Assembly: GCF_038396755.1 (NCBI RefSeq)
Contig: NZ_CP149822.1
Coordinates: 5,238,001 to 5,302,000 of the forward strand
Direction: 5' to 3'
Source of the DNA: Chitinophaga pollutisoli
GTDB lineage: Bacteria > Bacteroidota > Bacteroidia > Chitinophagales > Chitinophagaceae
DNA: 64,000 nucleotides
In this document: positions 1 to 7,799 of the stretch, piece after piece
How positions within the stretch are numbered: position 1 is the stretch's first letter
Layout: every line of letters begins with the position of its first letter
The notes under the pieces: generated by a model
What the model was told of the DNA's origin: nothing
The model's database searches: none
The model's input: only the letters and a program-made list of their open reading frames with translations
Program-made: the position numbers and the translations under genes

Positions 1-263
1 GCGTTTACCGGTTTTGTCAACGCGTTGATACTGCTGTCTAGGGCCGGTTCGCTGTGGGCGTCTTTCGGTACGAGATCCATACCGCAGATAGGACATTTAC
101 CCGGTTTATCCTGGACGATCTGCGGATGCATGGGGCAGGTGTAAGTTTGACCCGCTTTATGCCCGGCATGTTCGGTTTTCGCACCGTTGCCCTTGCAGGC
201 AGCCAATCCCAGTATGGCGAAGGACAAGCCTATTAATATTTTAACGATATAATTGTTTCTCAT
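1..263 (-). CDS. cusB: CusB-type RND periplasmic adaptor, N-terminal part (cut by window edge)
   Basis: Only the first 87 or so residues lie in the window. A signal peptide ends in a lipobox-like LAAC. It is followed by a short heavy-metal-binding domain with the pattern [22 protein letters not shown], which is typical of CusB/HlyD-type adaptors of copper/silver efflux pumps in Bacteroidota. The start codon (261-263) overlaps the end of the upstream TolC-like gene by 23 bases, so it is translationally linked to the CusC and CusA genes. The adaptor would bridge the inner-membrane CusA pump and the outer-membrane CusC channel. The rest of the gene runs off the left edge. Confidence 0.85.
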   Translation of the reverse strand, partial: MRNNYIVKILIGLSFAILGLAACKGNGAKTEHAGHKAGQTYTCPMHPQIVQDKPGKCPICGMDLVPKDAHSEPALDSSINALTKPVN

Positions 264-1493
264 AATCCACGATCATTTCATAAAGTTTTAACTTTTCGTC
301 GAGCACGTTGGCCTGCATCATGGTGAGCGCCTCCCAGGAGTCGATCACGTTGGATAACGCCAGTTTGTTCTCCTGGTAATTCAGGAAGTTGGCTTCCAGG
401 GTTTGGCGGAGCGCGGGAACGATCTTGTCTTCCATTGCTTCGATCCGCTTTTGCATGGAAAGGATCTCATAGTGCATACCGTACAGCATGCCCTGTGTTT
501 CCTGCAGCATGGCGGCTCTTTCTTTTTCCATCGCCTGTACTTCATATTTCATTCCCTTGACCCCGGATTTATACATTTTCGAGGACCATGGAGCGATTGG
601 GATGCTTGCCATTACCATGGCGCTGTAAGCATTCGGCATCATTCCGTCCAGCGGGTACATGTGGTCGAAGCGCACCCTGAAATCCGGTTTCTTTTCCTTC
701 TTCATGCTTTCGATGTTCAGTTGCATCGTTCGGATGCTTTCATCCATTTTCAGGATGTCTTTCCGGGCACTTGCCAAGGAAGCGGTATCGTATGAAGGTG
801 CGATCTCGAAACGAGGGGTATAAGTGGTGTCGATCTCGAACTGCTCATTGCCGGGGAATTCATCAGGCTGTTCAGCCAGGAGCGCGCTTTGGCGATATTT
901 CCATCCTGCATCCTTATCATATTGACATTTTCCTCAATTTTCGCGTTCGCTTTGTACACGCCGCTGAGCTGAGACTGATTGTAGGGATATCTGACCTGTT
1001 CGATTTTTTTCATCGTTTCCATGATCTTCCCGTTCTCCTGCAGGATATGGATGCGTTGTTTCGCAACGATCCAGCTGAAGTAAAGGCGCTTGGCCTGCGA
1101 CTTCAGCTCATTCAGGGTAACGCCCCGGGTGGCGTTCTCAACGTTTGCCTGGGAAGCGATGTATTTCTTCTTCGCGTTGAGTTTCGCCGGGTTTGGGATA
1201 TCCTGCTCCAGCTGCAGCATAAGGCTTCCCTTATCCCTGTCGTCCATAATCATTTGGCCAGGATACGGGGTCATGAACGTGCCCACGCCGACCATTGGGG
1301 CCATCCAGGCTGTTGCCGCTTCGGCGCTGTATTTGTAGCTTTCCGCCTTCAGCCCGTAAGACTGAAGCAGAACATTATTCCTGTCTACGCGGAGCAAAAC
1401 GCTATCCAGGGGCAAAACCGGTACTTGTTGCGCGGCGAGCCCCATTGGTGCGAAAAGCCCAATCAGGAAGATATATTTAATGATGTACTTCAT
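241..1493 (-). CDS. cusC: TolC/CusC-like outer-membrane efflux protein, frameshifted
   Basis: This is the outer-membrane channel of the RND metal pump. The N-terminal part (1493 to about 855) has a signal peptide ending in GLAAQQ and the first TolC coiled-coil repeat. The C-terminal part (about 855 to 241) has the second helical repeat ending in VDYEKQLYR. The two parts lie in different frames. The frames join cleanly as [16 protein letters not shown] if the run of four C on the coding strand (853-856) is read as five. The product is then about 415 residues, normal for the family. The start overlaps the end of cusA by 17 bases. I treat this as one gene with a probable sequencing indel; a true pseudogene is the alternative. 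Confidence 0.8.
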
Positions 1494-3411
1494 GAATCTC
1501 CAATTTTCCGTACTTACGTAATTCGTATTCTTTCGTTAACAAGAAGATCAGCGGCGTTACCAGCAGGATATGCGTGGAAGAGGTCAGTACCCCGCCAATC
1601 ATCGGCAGCACAATAGGTTTCATCACATCAGTGCCCACCCCGGATGCCCAAAGAACAGGCACGAGGCCGAACAAGGATACGCAGACTGTCATCAACTTCG
1701 GGCGGAGGCGTTTCGCAGCACCATGGATCACGGCAAGGCGCAGGTCTTCCCGGGTAATTGTCGCGGAAGAATTGCCTTTTTCCTTTACGAGCTGCTGCAT
1801 CGCATCGTTGAGGTAGATTACCATCACGATCCCAGTTTCCACAGCGATACCGAACAGCGCGATGAAGCCCACCGCTACGGCAACCGAAAGGTTCACGCCC
1901 CAGAAATAGATCATGTACGCACCACCGATCAAGGCGAAGGGTACGGTGATAAGGCTCAGGAACGCCTCGCGGATGGAGTGGAAGGCAAAATACAGGGAGA
2001 AGAATATGATGATCAGTACCACCGGAGCGATCCACAGCAGTGTTTGTTGCCCGCGGATCAGGTTTTCGTACTGTCCGCTCCATTCCAGGTAGTAGCCCTG
2101 CGGAAGGATCCCGCCAGTGCTGTTGATCTTTTTGATGGCTTCGTTCACAGTACTGCCTAAATCCCTGTCGCGCACGTTAAACATAACGGCTCCGCGCAGC
2201 ATGGCGTTTTCCGAAGTGATCATCGGCGGACCGTCGGTGAATTTCACGTCGGCAACGGAGGACAAGGGTACTTCGCCGAAAGAAGAAGACATGATTGGGA
2301 TGCGTTTGATGTGCTCAACGCTATTCCGGTATTCCTGTGCCAGGCGAACGCTGATCGAGAAGCGCTGGCGGCCCTCGATGGTATTACCAATGGGCGCGCC
2401 GCCCAGTGCGGATTCTACTGTTTGGTTCACGTCGTCAACCGTCAGGCCGTAGCGGGAAAGATCCCCGCGGCGAACGTCGATATCGAGGTACTTTCCGCCG
2501 GTTACGGGCTCAACATACAGGTCGGCAATGCCGGATGTGCCTTCCAGGGCTTTTCTTACCCGTTCAGATACGGATGCGATGGTATCCAGGTTTTGGCCGT
2601 AAACTTTTACGCCCACGTCCGTTCTGATACCGGTAGCCAGCATGTTGATGCGATTGATGATAGGCTGCGTCCAGCCGTTTACCACACCGGGAATCTGGAG
2701 CTTCGCGTCCAGCTCGTTGATAATGTCCTTCTTGGTAATGCCTTCCCTCCATTCTGTTTTGGGTTTCAGCATGATAATGGTTTCGATCATGCTGATCGGC
2801 GAGTTGTCGGTGGCCGTGCTCGCGCGGCCGGCTTTCCCGAGGACTTTATCTACTTCCGGAACGGATTTGATGATCTTGTCCTGTACCTGTAAAATCCGCT
2901 TCGCCTCGTTGTTCGATACATCCGGCAGCGTAACTGGCATAAACAGGATGCTTTGCTCGTCCAGCGGCGGCATAAACTCGCTGCCGAGGCTTTTCAGCAA
3001 GGGAATGGTGATGACGAGCGCCACTACGTTGATGGCGATCGTGGTCTTTCTCCATTTCAATACACCGCGGATGATGGGCTCATAAATCCTCTCCAGTACC
3101 CGGTTTACGGGATTTGCATTGTCCGGGCGGAACTTGCCCTTCATAAAAAAGGAAATCAGGACGGGGGCCAGTGTGATCACGAGCAGGGCGTCCATGATCA
3201 TGATGAAAGTTTTGGTGTATGCCAGCGGATGGAACAGCTTGCCTTCCTGGCCCGTCAGCATGAAAACCGGGAGAAACGAGGTAATGATGATGATCGTGGC
3301 AAAAAATACCCCGCGGGATACCTGTTTGCTGGACTGTTCAATGATCTTCAATCGTTCTTCTTCCGATATCCAATCCGGGGATTTTTTAAATATTTTCTTC
3401 AACCAGTTCAT
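1477..3411 (-). CDS. cusA: CusA-type heavy-metal RND transporter, C-terminal part
   Basis: These 644 residues correspond to the second half of a CusA/CzcA inner-membrane proton-driven pump. Visible features are SFLPVFMLTGQEGKLF, the second periplasmic porter region with RINMLATGIR (residue 257 is the Met equivalent to a copper-binding Met of E. coli CusA), and the closing transmembrane bundle with MIGGVLTSSTHILLVTPL. The position corresponding to RYGMTV in E. coli CusA reads RYGLTV, so one of the three classic metal methionines is replaced. The segment starts 5 bases after the stop of the N-terminal part and in the -1 frame. The two segments most likely form one gene of about 1,075 codons split by an indel at 3422-3427. 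Confidence 0.85.
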   Translation of the reverse strand: MNWLKKIFKKSPDWISEEERLKIIEQSSKQVSRGVFFATIIIITSFLPVFMLTGQEGKLFHPLAYTKTFIMIMDALLVITLAPVLISFFMKGKFRPDNANPVNRVLERIYEPIIRGVLKWRKTTIAINVVALVITIPLLKSLGSEFMPPLDEQSILFMPVTLPDVSNNEAKRILQVQDKIIKSVPEVDKVLGKAGRASTATDNSPISMIETIIMLKPKTEWREGITKKDIINELDAKLQIPGVVNGWTQPIINRINMLATGIRTDVGVKVYGQNLDTIASVSERVRKALEGTSGIADLYVEPVTGGKYLDIDVRRGDLSRYGLTVDDVNQTVESALGGAPIGNTIEGRQRFSISVRLAQEYRNSVEHIKRIPIMSSSFGEVPLSSVADVKFTDGPPMITSENAMLRGAVMFNVRDRDLGSTVNEAIKKINSTGGILPQGYYLEWSGQYENLIRGQQTLLWIAPVVLIIIFFSLYFAFHSIREAFLSLITVPFALIGGAYMIYFWGVNLSVAVAVGFIALFGIAVETGIVMVIYLNDAMQQLVKEKGNSSATITREDLRLAVIHGAAKRLRPKLMTVCVSLFGLVPVLWASGVGTDVMKPIVLPMIGGVLTSSTHILLVTPLIFLLTKEYELRKYGKLEIHEVHH

Positions 3412-3416
3412 TGTAA

Positions 3417-4703
3417 TTAGCTTTTTTGCTGTTTTTGCCAGAGGGCATATCTTTCAGCAAGATGTTTGTATGCGTTTTCACTCATAATGATCCCATTGTC
3501 CACAATAACCCCAATGGCCAGCGCGATACCTGTGAGGGACATGATGTTCGACGAGATGTCGAAGGTGTCGAGCAGAATGAAGCTTGCGGCCAGGGTAATC
3601 GGGATTTGGATGATAATGCTGAGCGCGCTGCGCCAGTGGAAAAGGAAAATGATCACCACGATGGAAACGACGATCATTTCTTCAATGAGCGTATTTTTGA
3701 TGGAATCCACGGATTCCTTTATCAATTCGCCCCTGTCGTAAATGATGTCAAACTTTACCCCCTTGGGTAGCCCTTTGGCTACTTCTTCCATTTTCGCTTT
3801 TACCTTATCAATTACCGCATCCGCATTTTCTCCATATCTCATTACAACGATCCCGCCAACGCGTTCGCCTTCGCCATCCTGGTCGAAAATACCCAAGCGG
3901 GTTTCGCCGGTCATTTGCACAGCGGCAACGTCGGCGACACGGATGGGAATGCTGTTCTGGTTCTTGACGGGAATGTTTTCGATCTCCTCGACGGATTTCA
4001 GGTAGCCGGAGGTTTTTATGATATAGCCGATGTCGCTAAGCTCGAATTTCCTGCCACCGGATTCGTTGTTGTTCGTCCGGATGGCGTTGATGACTTCCGG
4101 AACGGTAAGCCTGTAGTAAAGGAGCTTGTTGGGATCCAGCGTAATTTGATATTGTTTCTGGAAACCGCCAAAGGAAGCGATTTCGCTGACGCCCTCCACG
4201 TTTTGCAAGGCAAATTTCACATACCAGTCCTGTACCGCGCGTTGTTCGCCCAAGTCCATGTTGGGGGCGTCCAGGGTATACCAAAGGATGTGCCCTACAC
4301 CGGTGCCGTCGGGGCCGAGTTGCGGCGTAACGCCGGTAGGCAGCGTCCTGGAAACCGTACTGAGCCGTTCCAGCACGCGTTCGCGCGCCCAGTATATGTC
4401 AACATCGTCGTTAAAAATGACGTAAATGAAGCTCATGCCGAACATGGAGGAGCCACGTACATATTTGATCTTGGGGAGCCCCTGCAGATTCGTTACCAGC
4501 GGATAAGTGATCTGGTCCTCGATCAGTTGAGGCCCGCGGCCCATCCATTCGGTGAATACGATCACCTGGTTCTCTGATAGGTCAGGGATGGCGTCGATGG
4601 GGTTCTTCTTCACAGCAAAGATGCCCCAGGCGAACAAGGCGGTTGCCATCACCAGTACAATAAACCGATTTTTTAATGACCATTCAATAATACTATGTAC
4701 CAT
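3417..4703 (-). CDS. cusA: CusA-type heavy-metal RND transporter, N-terminal part
   Basis: This is the first half of the pump. It begins with MVHSIIEWSLKNRFIVL, an amphipathic helix followed by the first membrane segment; an upstream in-frame extension to 4751 has no family support. It continues through AIPDLSENQVIVFTEW and GPDGTGVGHILWYTL to GVIVDNGIIMSENAYKHL in transmembrane segment 4. Translation then stops in a basic linker after six A (3422-3427 on the plus strand). Reading seven A joins it in frame to the C-terminal part through LITMNWLKKIF. A genuine two-gene split or -1 slippage on the A run is possible but less likely, given many similar indels in this window. It belongs to the copper/silver branch of the family. 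Confidence 0.85.
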   Translation of the reverse strand: MVHSIIEWSLKNRFIVLVMATALFAWGIFAVKKNPIDAIPDLSENQVIVFTEWMGRGPQLIEDQITYPLVTNLQGLPKIKYVRGSSMFGMSFIYVIFNDDVDIYWARERVLERLSTVSRTLPTGVTPQLGPDGTGVGHILWYTLDAPNMDLGEQRAVQDWYVKFALQNVEGVSEIASFGGFQKQYQITLDPNKLLYYRLTVPEVINAIRTNNNESGGRKFELSDIGYIIKTSGYLKSVEEIENIPVKNQNSIPIRVADVAAVQMTGETRLGIFDQDGEGERVGGIVVMRYGENADAVIDKVKAKMEEVAKGLPKGVKFDIIYDRGELIKESVDSIKNTLIEEMIVVSIVVIIFLFHWRSALSIIIQIPITLAASFILLDTFDISSNIMSLTGIALAIGVIVDNGIIMSENAYKHLAERYALWQKQQKS

Positions 4704-4774
4704 ATCTCTTTTTCTTTTGAAGGACGCAGCAGGTTGCCTGCCGCGTCCCATCTGTTTGATCTTGTTGCCTATGA

Positions 4775-5149
4775 TTATTTATGGTGCTGATGGCCCTGGG
4801 TGGACTTTGCGGCACCTTTACGATCATACTGGCAGCATCCTGGAAGCTTGGTATACACGGAGTCCGCCGCCTGTGCTTTTTCCGTATCATGGCCGGCGGC
4901 AGCGATCTTCTGCTGCACCGCGTCGCCGCTGGTTTTTGCGGGATCCAGCGACACCGTCATCATTTTGGTTTCTACATTCCATTCAGCTTTCGAAACGCCG
5001 TCAACGGTGGCAGCTTTTTCGATTCTTTTCTTACACATGTTGCAGTTGCCATAGACCTTGAACGTTTCTTTCTTGGCGGATTGGGCAAATGCGCTCGATG
5101 TGCCTACAAAGGCAACCATAACAATGAGAAGAGATAATAGTTTGTTCAT
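4775..5149 (-). CDS. Periplasmic HMA-domain metal-binding protein
   Basis: This 124-residue secreted protein has a signal peptide (MNKLLSLLIVMVAF to SAFAQ). One heavy-metal-associated domain of about 65 residues follows, with the metal loop GNCNMCKKRIE. After the domain come LPGCCQYDRKG and a His-rich tail (HQHHK). It probably binds Cu(I) in the periplasm and hands it to the CusABC pump encoded just downstream. It lies 13 bases after the beta-propeller gene and is almost certainly co-transcribed with it. The loop is CNMC rather than the CxxC with Met-Thr context of cytosolic CopZ proteins. Confidence 0.85.
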   Translation of the reverse strand: MNKLLSLLIVMVAFVGTSSAFAQSAKKETFKVYGNCNMCKKRIEKAATVDGVSKAEWNVETKMMTVSLDPAKTSGDAVQQKIAAAGHDTEKAQAADSVYTKLPGCCQYDRKGAAKSTQGHQHHK

Positions 5150-5161
5150 TTTTATATTGGT

Positions 5162-6247
5162 TTATTGTTTGATTACGATGCCGTTCGGCTTTTTGCCAAC
5201 CGGGATGTCTTTTATTTTAGTGTGATCCGATACTTTGATAACGGAAACGTTGGCCGCTGATTGGTTCGTTACGTATGCGGTTGCGCCGTCGCTGGTAATG
5301 GCTACCGCATGCGCGCCGGCGCCGGCATTGAACTTGCCGCCGTGTACCCACTGGCCGGTAGCGTCCGGGACCCAGAAGTGAACCTGGCCGTTATCCGGAT
5401 CCGTTACCCATAATTCCTTCCGGGAAGCAAGATGAGCCGCGCTTCCCGGCATAAATCCGAGCGGTATGGTCTGCACAATTTTATTGGTGGCTACGTCGAT
5501 GACACTGATGCTTTGCCCGTCCTCGTTGTCGAGGTACATTTTGCCGTCGTGCCCGACCCAGGCCCCAACCGGGTTCTCACCGACAGGGATGGTCGTCAGC
5601 ACGGCTTTAGAGGCAGGGTCGATGATGGAAACAGTATTGTCGCCGCCGTTTGCGACATAAGCCTTCGTGCCATCAGCTGAAAAAGTGACTTCCGCCGGTT
5701 CCATACCGACCGGGATCGTATTCTTCAGGGTGTAGTTTTGAGCGTCGAATACCAACACTTTACCTTCCATTTCCATTTGGGACGTCCAGATTTCCCGTCC
5801 GTCCGGAGAAAAAGCGGCGTTGTGATTCATGGTGGGGACTTCCAGGTCTTTGGAGATGGAGCCCTTTACGGCATCAATGATCATTACACGGCCCTTCATT
5901 CCGCCCATGTTTCCTCCATGTCCGGCACTGAGGTCGGAACCCGGAACACCGACGGCCAGCCGGTGGGCTCCGCCCGCAGCAAAGTGATAGATATGGTGCG
6001 GCCACATCGGCATATCATTTCCCCCGGCGGTCATCAGCTCGATCGTGTCGGTGAGGGTGTTGGAATTGAGGTTTATTACCGAAATCGTGTTGGATTCTCC
6101 ATTTACCACATAGGCGGCCGGATAGTTGATATCTTTTACGGGCATATCCATGCCTTCCATTTTGTGCTTTCTGCATGCGGTGACTATCACCAGCGAGAAC
6201 ACAATTATACCAGCTACCACAATTGCAAAGCGTTTGCTCAATTGCAT
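5162..6247 (-). CDS. YVTN-repeat beta-propeller lipoprotein
   Basis: The 361-residue product has an N-terminal hydrophobic segment ending VIVTACRK, a likely lipobox. After it come repeated blades such as AYVVNGESNTISVINL, AYVANGGDNTVSIIDP and AYVTNQSAANVSVI, diagnostic of YncE/YVTN beta-propellers. A Met/His-rich stretch (HKMEGMDMP) follows the lipobox, and HLASRKELWVTDPDNG forms one blade. It sits in the cus operon between a HYC-type protein and a periplasmic HMA protein, so a role in periplasmic or outer-surface metal handling is inferred. No catalytic motif is visible. Confidence 0.8.
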   Translation of the reverse strand: MQLSKRFAIVVAGIIVFSLVIVTACRKHKMEGMDMPVKDINYPAAYVVNGESNTISVINLNSNTLTDTIELMTAGGNDMPMWPHHIYHFAAGGAHRLAVGVPGSDLSAGHGGNMGGMKGRVMIIDAVKGSISKDLEVPTMNHNAAFSPDGREIWTSQMEMEGKVLVFDAQNYTLKNTIPVGMEPAEVTFSADGTKAYVANGGDNTVSIIDPASKAVLTTIPVGENPVGAWVGHDGKMYLDNEDGQSISVIDVATNKIVQTIPLGFMPGSAAHLASRKELWVTDPDNGQVHFWVPDATGQWVHGGKFNAGAGAHAVAITSDGATAYVTNQSAANVSVIKVSDHTKIKDIPVGKKPNGIVIKQ

Positions 6248-6311
6248 AACTAAAATATTTACTAAAAAAATGTAGAAAAATATGTAGCGGGAATTACCGG
6301 TCGCCTCAAAG

Positions 6312-6752
6312 CTACAGCGGGATTAAAACGTAGAGCGCCGGACTTGGGGTAGGATCAAATGCGGAATGTGCAGTAAAAGATATGTGCGGGAACTTTGCTA
6401 CTTCGTGGGGGGCGTGCCCGGTAGGATGTTCCACTGCAATGGAAGTAGGGAACACCCTGGGAATATCGATGAAAGAAATAGGAGTAGCAATAGCCGCCAG
6501 TTGCATGAACTGAAAAACGCTTTCCGAGACTTTCTGATCTTTCTCGAACTTTACTGTTTTATGGATGTCTTTACAGCATTTTTTGGCGCATACGCTGTTT
6601 TCTTCGGAACCACATTTACTGCATTTCTGCGCTTCGTGCTCCCAGAACTTCACGTCCACCAACTTTCCCATGCAATAATGCATGTGAAATGTAGCGCCCG
6701 TTGACGTTCCCATGTAGAGCAGGGCAAGAATCAGTGTGAGGATCCTCTTCAT
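6312..6752 (-). CDS. HYC-type Cys-rich secreted protein, first gene of the cus operon
   Basis: The product is about 146 residues with a signal peptide and the sequence FHMHYCMGKLVDVKFW. It then has KCSKCGSEENSVCAKKCCKDIHK, the HYC and CC signatures of the small Bacteroidota family named HYC_CC_PP, which is found in metal-resistance loci. The function is not established; the Cys/His content suggests metal binding in the periplasm. I chose the ATG at 6750-6752. The nominal upstream start at 6761 is a TTG lying inside the -7 promoter box (6759-6766), so it cannot be used. With the ATG only 7 bases after that box, the mRNA is probably leaderless. Confidence 0.75.
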   Translation of the reverse strand: MKRILTLILALLYMGTSTGATFHMHYCMGKLVDVKFWEHEAQKCSKCGSEENSVCAKKCCKDIHKTVKFEKDQKVSESVFQFMQLAAIATPISFIDIPRVFPTSIAVEHPTGHAPHEVAKFPHISFTAHSAFDPTPSPALYVLIPL

Positions 6753-6758
6753 CTGTGG

Positions 6759-6801
6759 CAAAAATAAGGGGTAATTCCCGATTTATTGTTATATAATTTT
6801 G
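6759..6801 (-). promoter_or_regulatory. Promoter of the hyc-cus operon with putative copper-regulator site
   Basis: Read on the minus strand, a 16-bp site CAAAATTATATAACAA (6786-6801) is followed by exactly 19 bases and then TATTTTTG (6759-6766). The latter matches the Bacteroidota -7 box TANNTTTG. The usual -33 TTTG is missing and the site occupies that position, as expected for an activator-dependent promoter. The same arrangement occurs upstream of copZ, copA and the first AraC-type regulator. The regulator identity is inferred. Confidence 0.6.
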
Positions 6802-6848
6802 TAAGAGTTTTATATTATAAGAAATTTTATAATTAGTAAATAAAAGAT

Positions 6849-6880
6849 TATCAAAGCCAAGGTTCCCCTTGGCTTTGATA
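6849..6880 (-). terminator. Strong intrinsic terminator
   Basis: A perfect 14-bp inverted repeat (6849-6862 with 6867-6880) has a 4-base loop. On the minus strand it is followed by an AT-rich, T-rich stretch. It lies 3 bases after the stop of the copper-storage protein gene and would end the operon of the barrel protein, DUF305 and copper-storage genes before the hyc promoter. Confidence 0.8.
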
Positions 6881-6882
6881 TA

Positions 6883-7221
6883 TCATGCATGCTCCGCCAT
6901 TTGAGCGCAAGTTTCCGCGCACTTCCTGCACGCTTCCGCACATTCTCTGCAATGCTCCATATGGGCATGTTTCTCACATTCCTCGGCACACCTGGTGCAT
7001 GCGTCGGCGCATAGCTGGCACACCTGAGCACTAAGTTCACCGTCCATGCTCATGATCTGCACGGCGGCGTTGCAGATCGTGGCGCATTCCAGATCACGCT
7101 GGATACACTTGGCGAGGTCTTTCACATCCGGTTCCTGGAGACAGGAAACCGCGCAATGGTTACAGATCACCGCGCATGCATTACATGCGTCGATGCACTC
7201 CTGAAAATGTTGATGAGGCAT
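6883..7221 (-). CDS. Csp-like four-helix copper-binding protein
   Basis: The 112-residue protein has no signal peptide and about 19 Cys. They occur mostly as CxxxC pairs in helices: ECIDACNACAVICNHC, ECATICNAA, CQLCADACTRCAEEC and ECAEACRKCAETC. This is the pattern of cytosolic four-helix-bundle copper-storage proteins (Csp3/DUF326), which hold many Cu(I) ions along the core of the bundle. Its role would be to buffer excess cytosolic Cu(I). It is the last gene before the terminator at 6849-6880 and follows a DUF305 gene by 50 bases. Confidence 0.85.
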   Translation of the reverse strand: MPHQHFQECIDACNACAVICNHCAVSCLQEPDVKDLAKCIQRDLECATICNAAVQIMSMDGELSAQVCQLCADACTRCAEECEKHAHMEHCRECAEACRKCAETCAQMAEHA

Positions 7222-7271
7222 AATTGAAAATTTTTGATGTTAAGAATAATTTAAATGAATTAAGGCGCCCG

Positions 7272-7772
7272 CTATCGGGGCCGCTCGCTTTTTAATTCCT
7301 TTAATTTTGCTTTCATCTGATCTATTTCTGCCTGCTGGCTGGTGATGATGGTTCTGCACAACTCCTTAATTTCCGGGTCGGTAACTGCCGCTTCCTTTGC
7401 CATCAGGATGGCGGCGGCATGATGAGGTATCATAGACCGGAGAAACTGCCTGTCGGATACGGCGGCCTGCTGTCTGATCAGCAGGTAGAAAATTACCAGG
7501 GCGAGGCTTCCGGTTGCCAGTAGCAGCCCGTTCAATTTTTTGTTCATGTACATGGAGCGCATGATGATCAGCTCGATTATTAGCATCGGGCTCGCCATCA
7601 GACCCGCCATGTAAAACTGGTTCACATTTGGAATTACATTCGAAAATGTATCTACCATTGCGTACATCAGGATGTACATTGAAATAAATGAAAGGATTAC
7701 CATTACAAGTAAGCTTCGGTAATGCTTGTTATGCTCGCCGTGTTGCATCCCTTTGCTGTTCTCTTTTTCCAT
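7272..7772 (-). CDS. DUF305-family membrane protein
   Basis: The product has about 166 residues. A Met/His-rich N-terminus (KGMQHGEHNKHYRS) is followed by about three transmembrane helices. A C-terminal DUF305 segment carries FLRSMIPHHAAAILMAKEA, the conserved His pair of this ferritin-like-fold family. DUF305 proteins are common in copper loci; the biochemical role is not established. The ATG at 7770-7772 is preferred over an upstream in-frame TTG. It lies 27 bases after the barrel-protein gene in the same direction. Confidence 0.8.
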   Translation of the reverse strand: MEKENSKGMQHGEHNKHYRSLLVMVILSFISMYILMYAMVDTFSNVIPNVNQFYMAGLMASPMLIIELIIMRSMYMNKKLNGLLLATGSLALVIFYLLIRQQAAVSDRQFLRSMIPHHAAAILMAKEAAVTDPEIKELCRTIITSQQAEIDQMKAKLKELKSERPR

Positions 7773-7799
7773 GATCAACTTTTTTGGGTTAGATAATAC

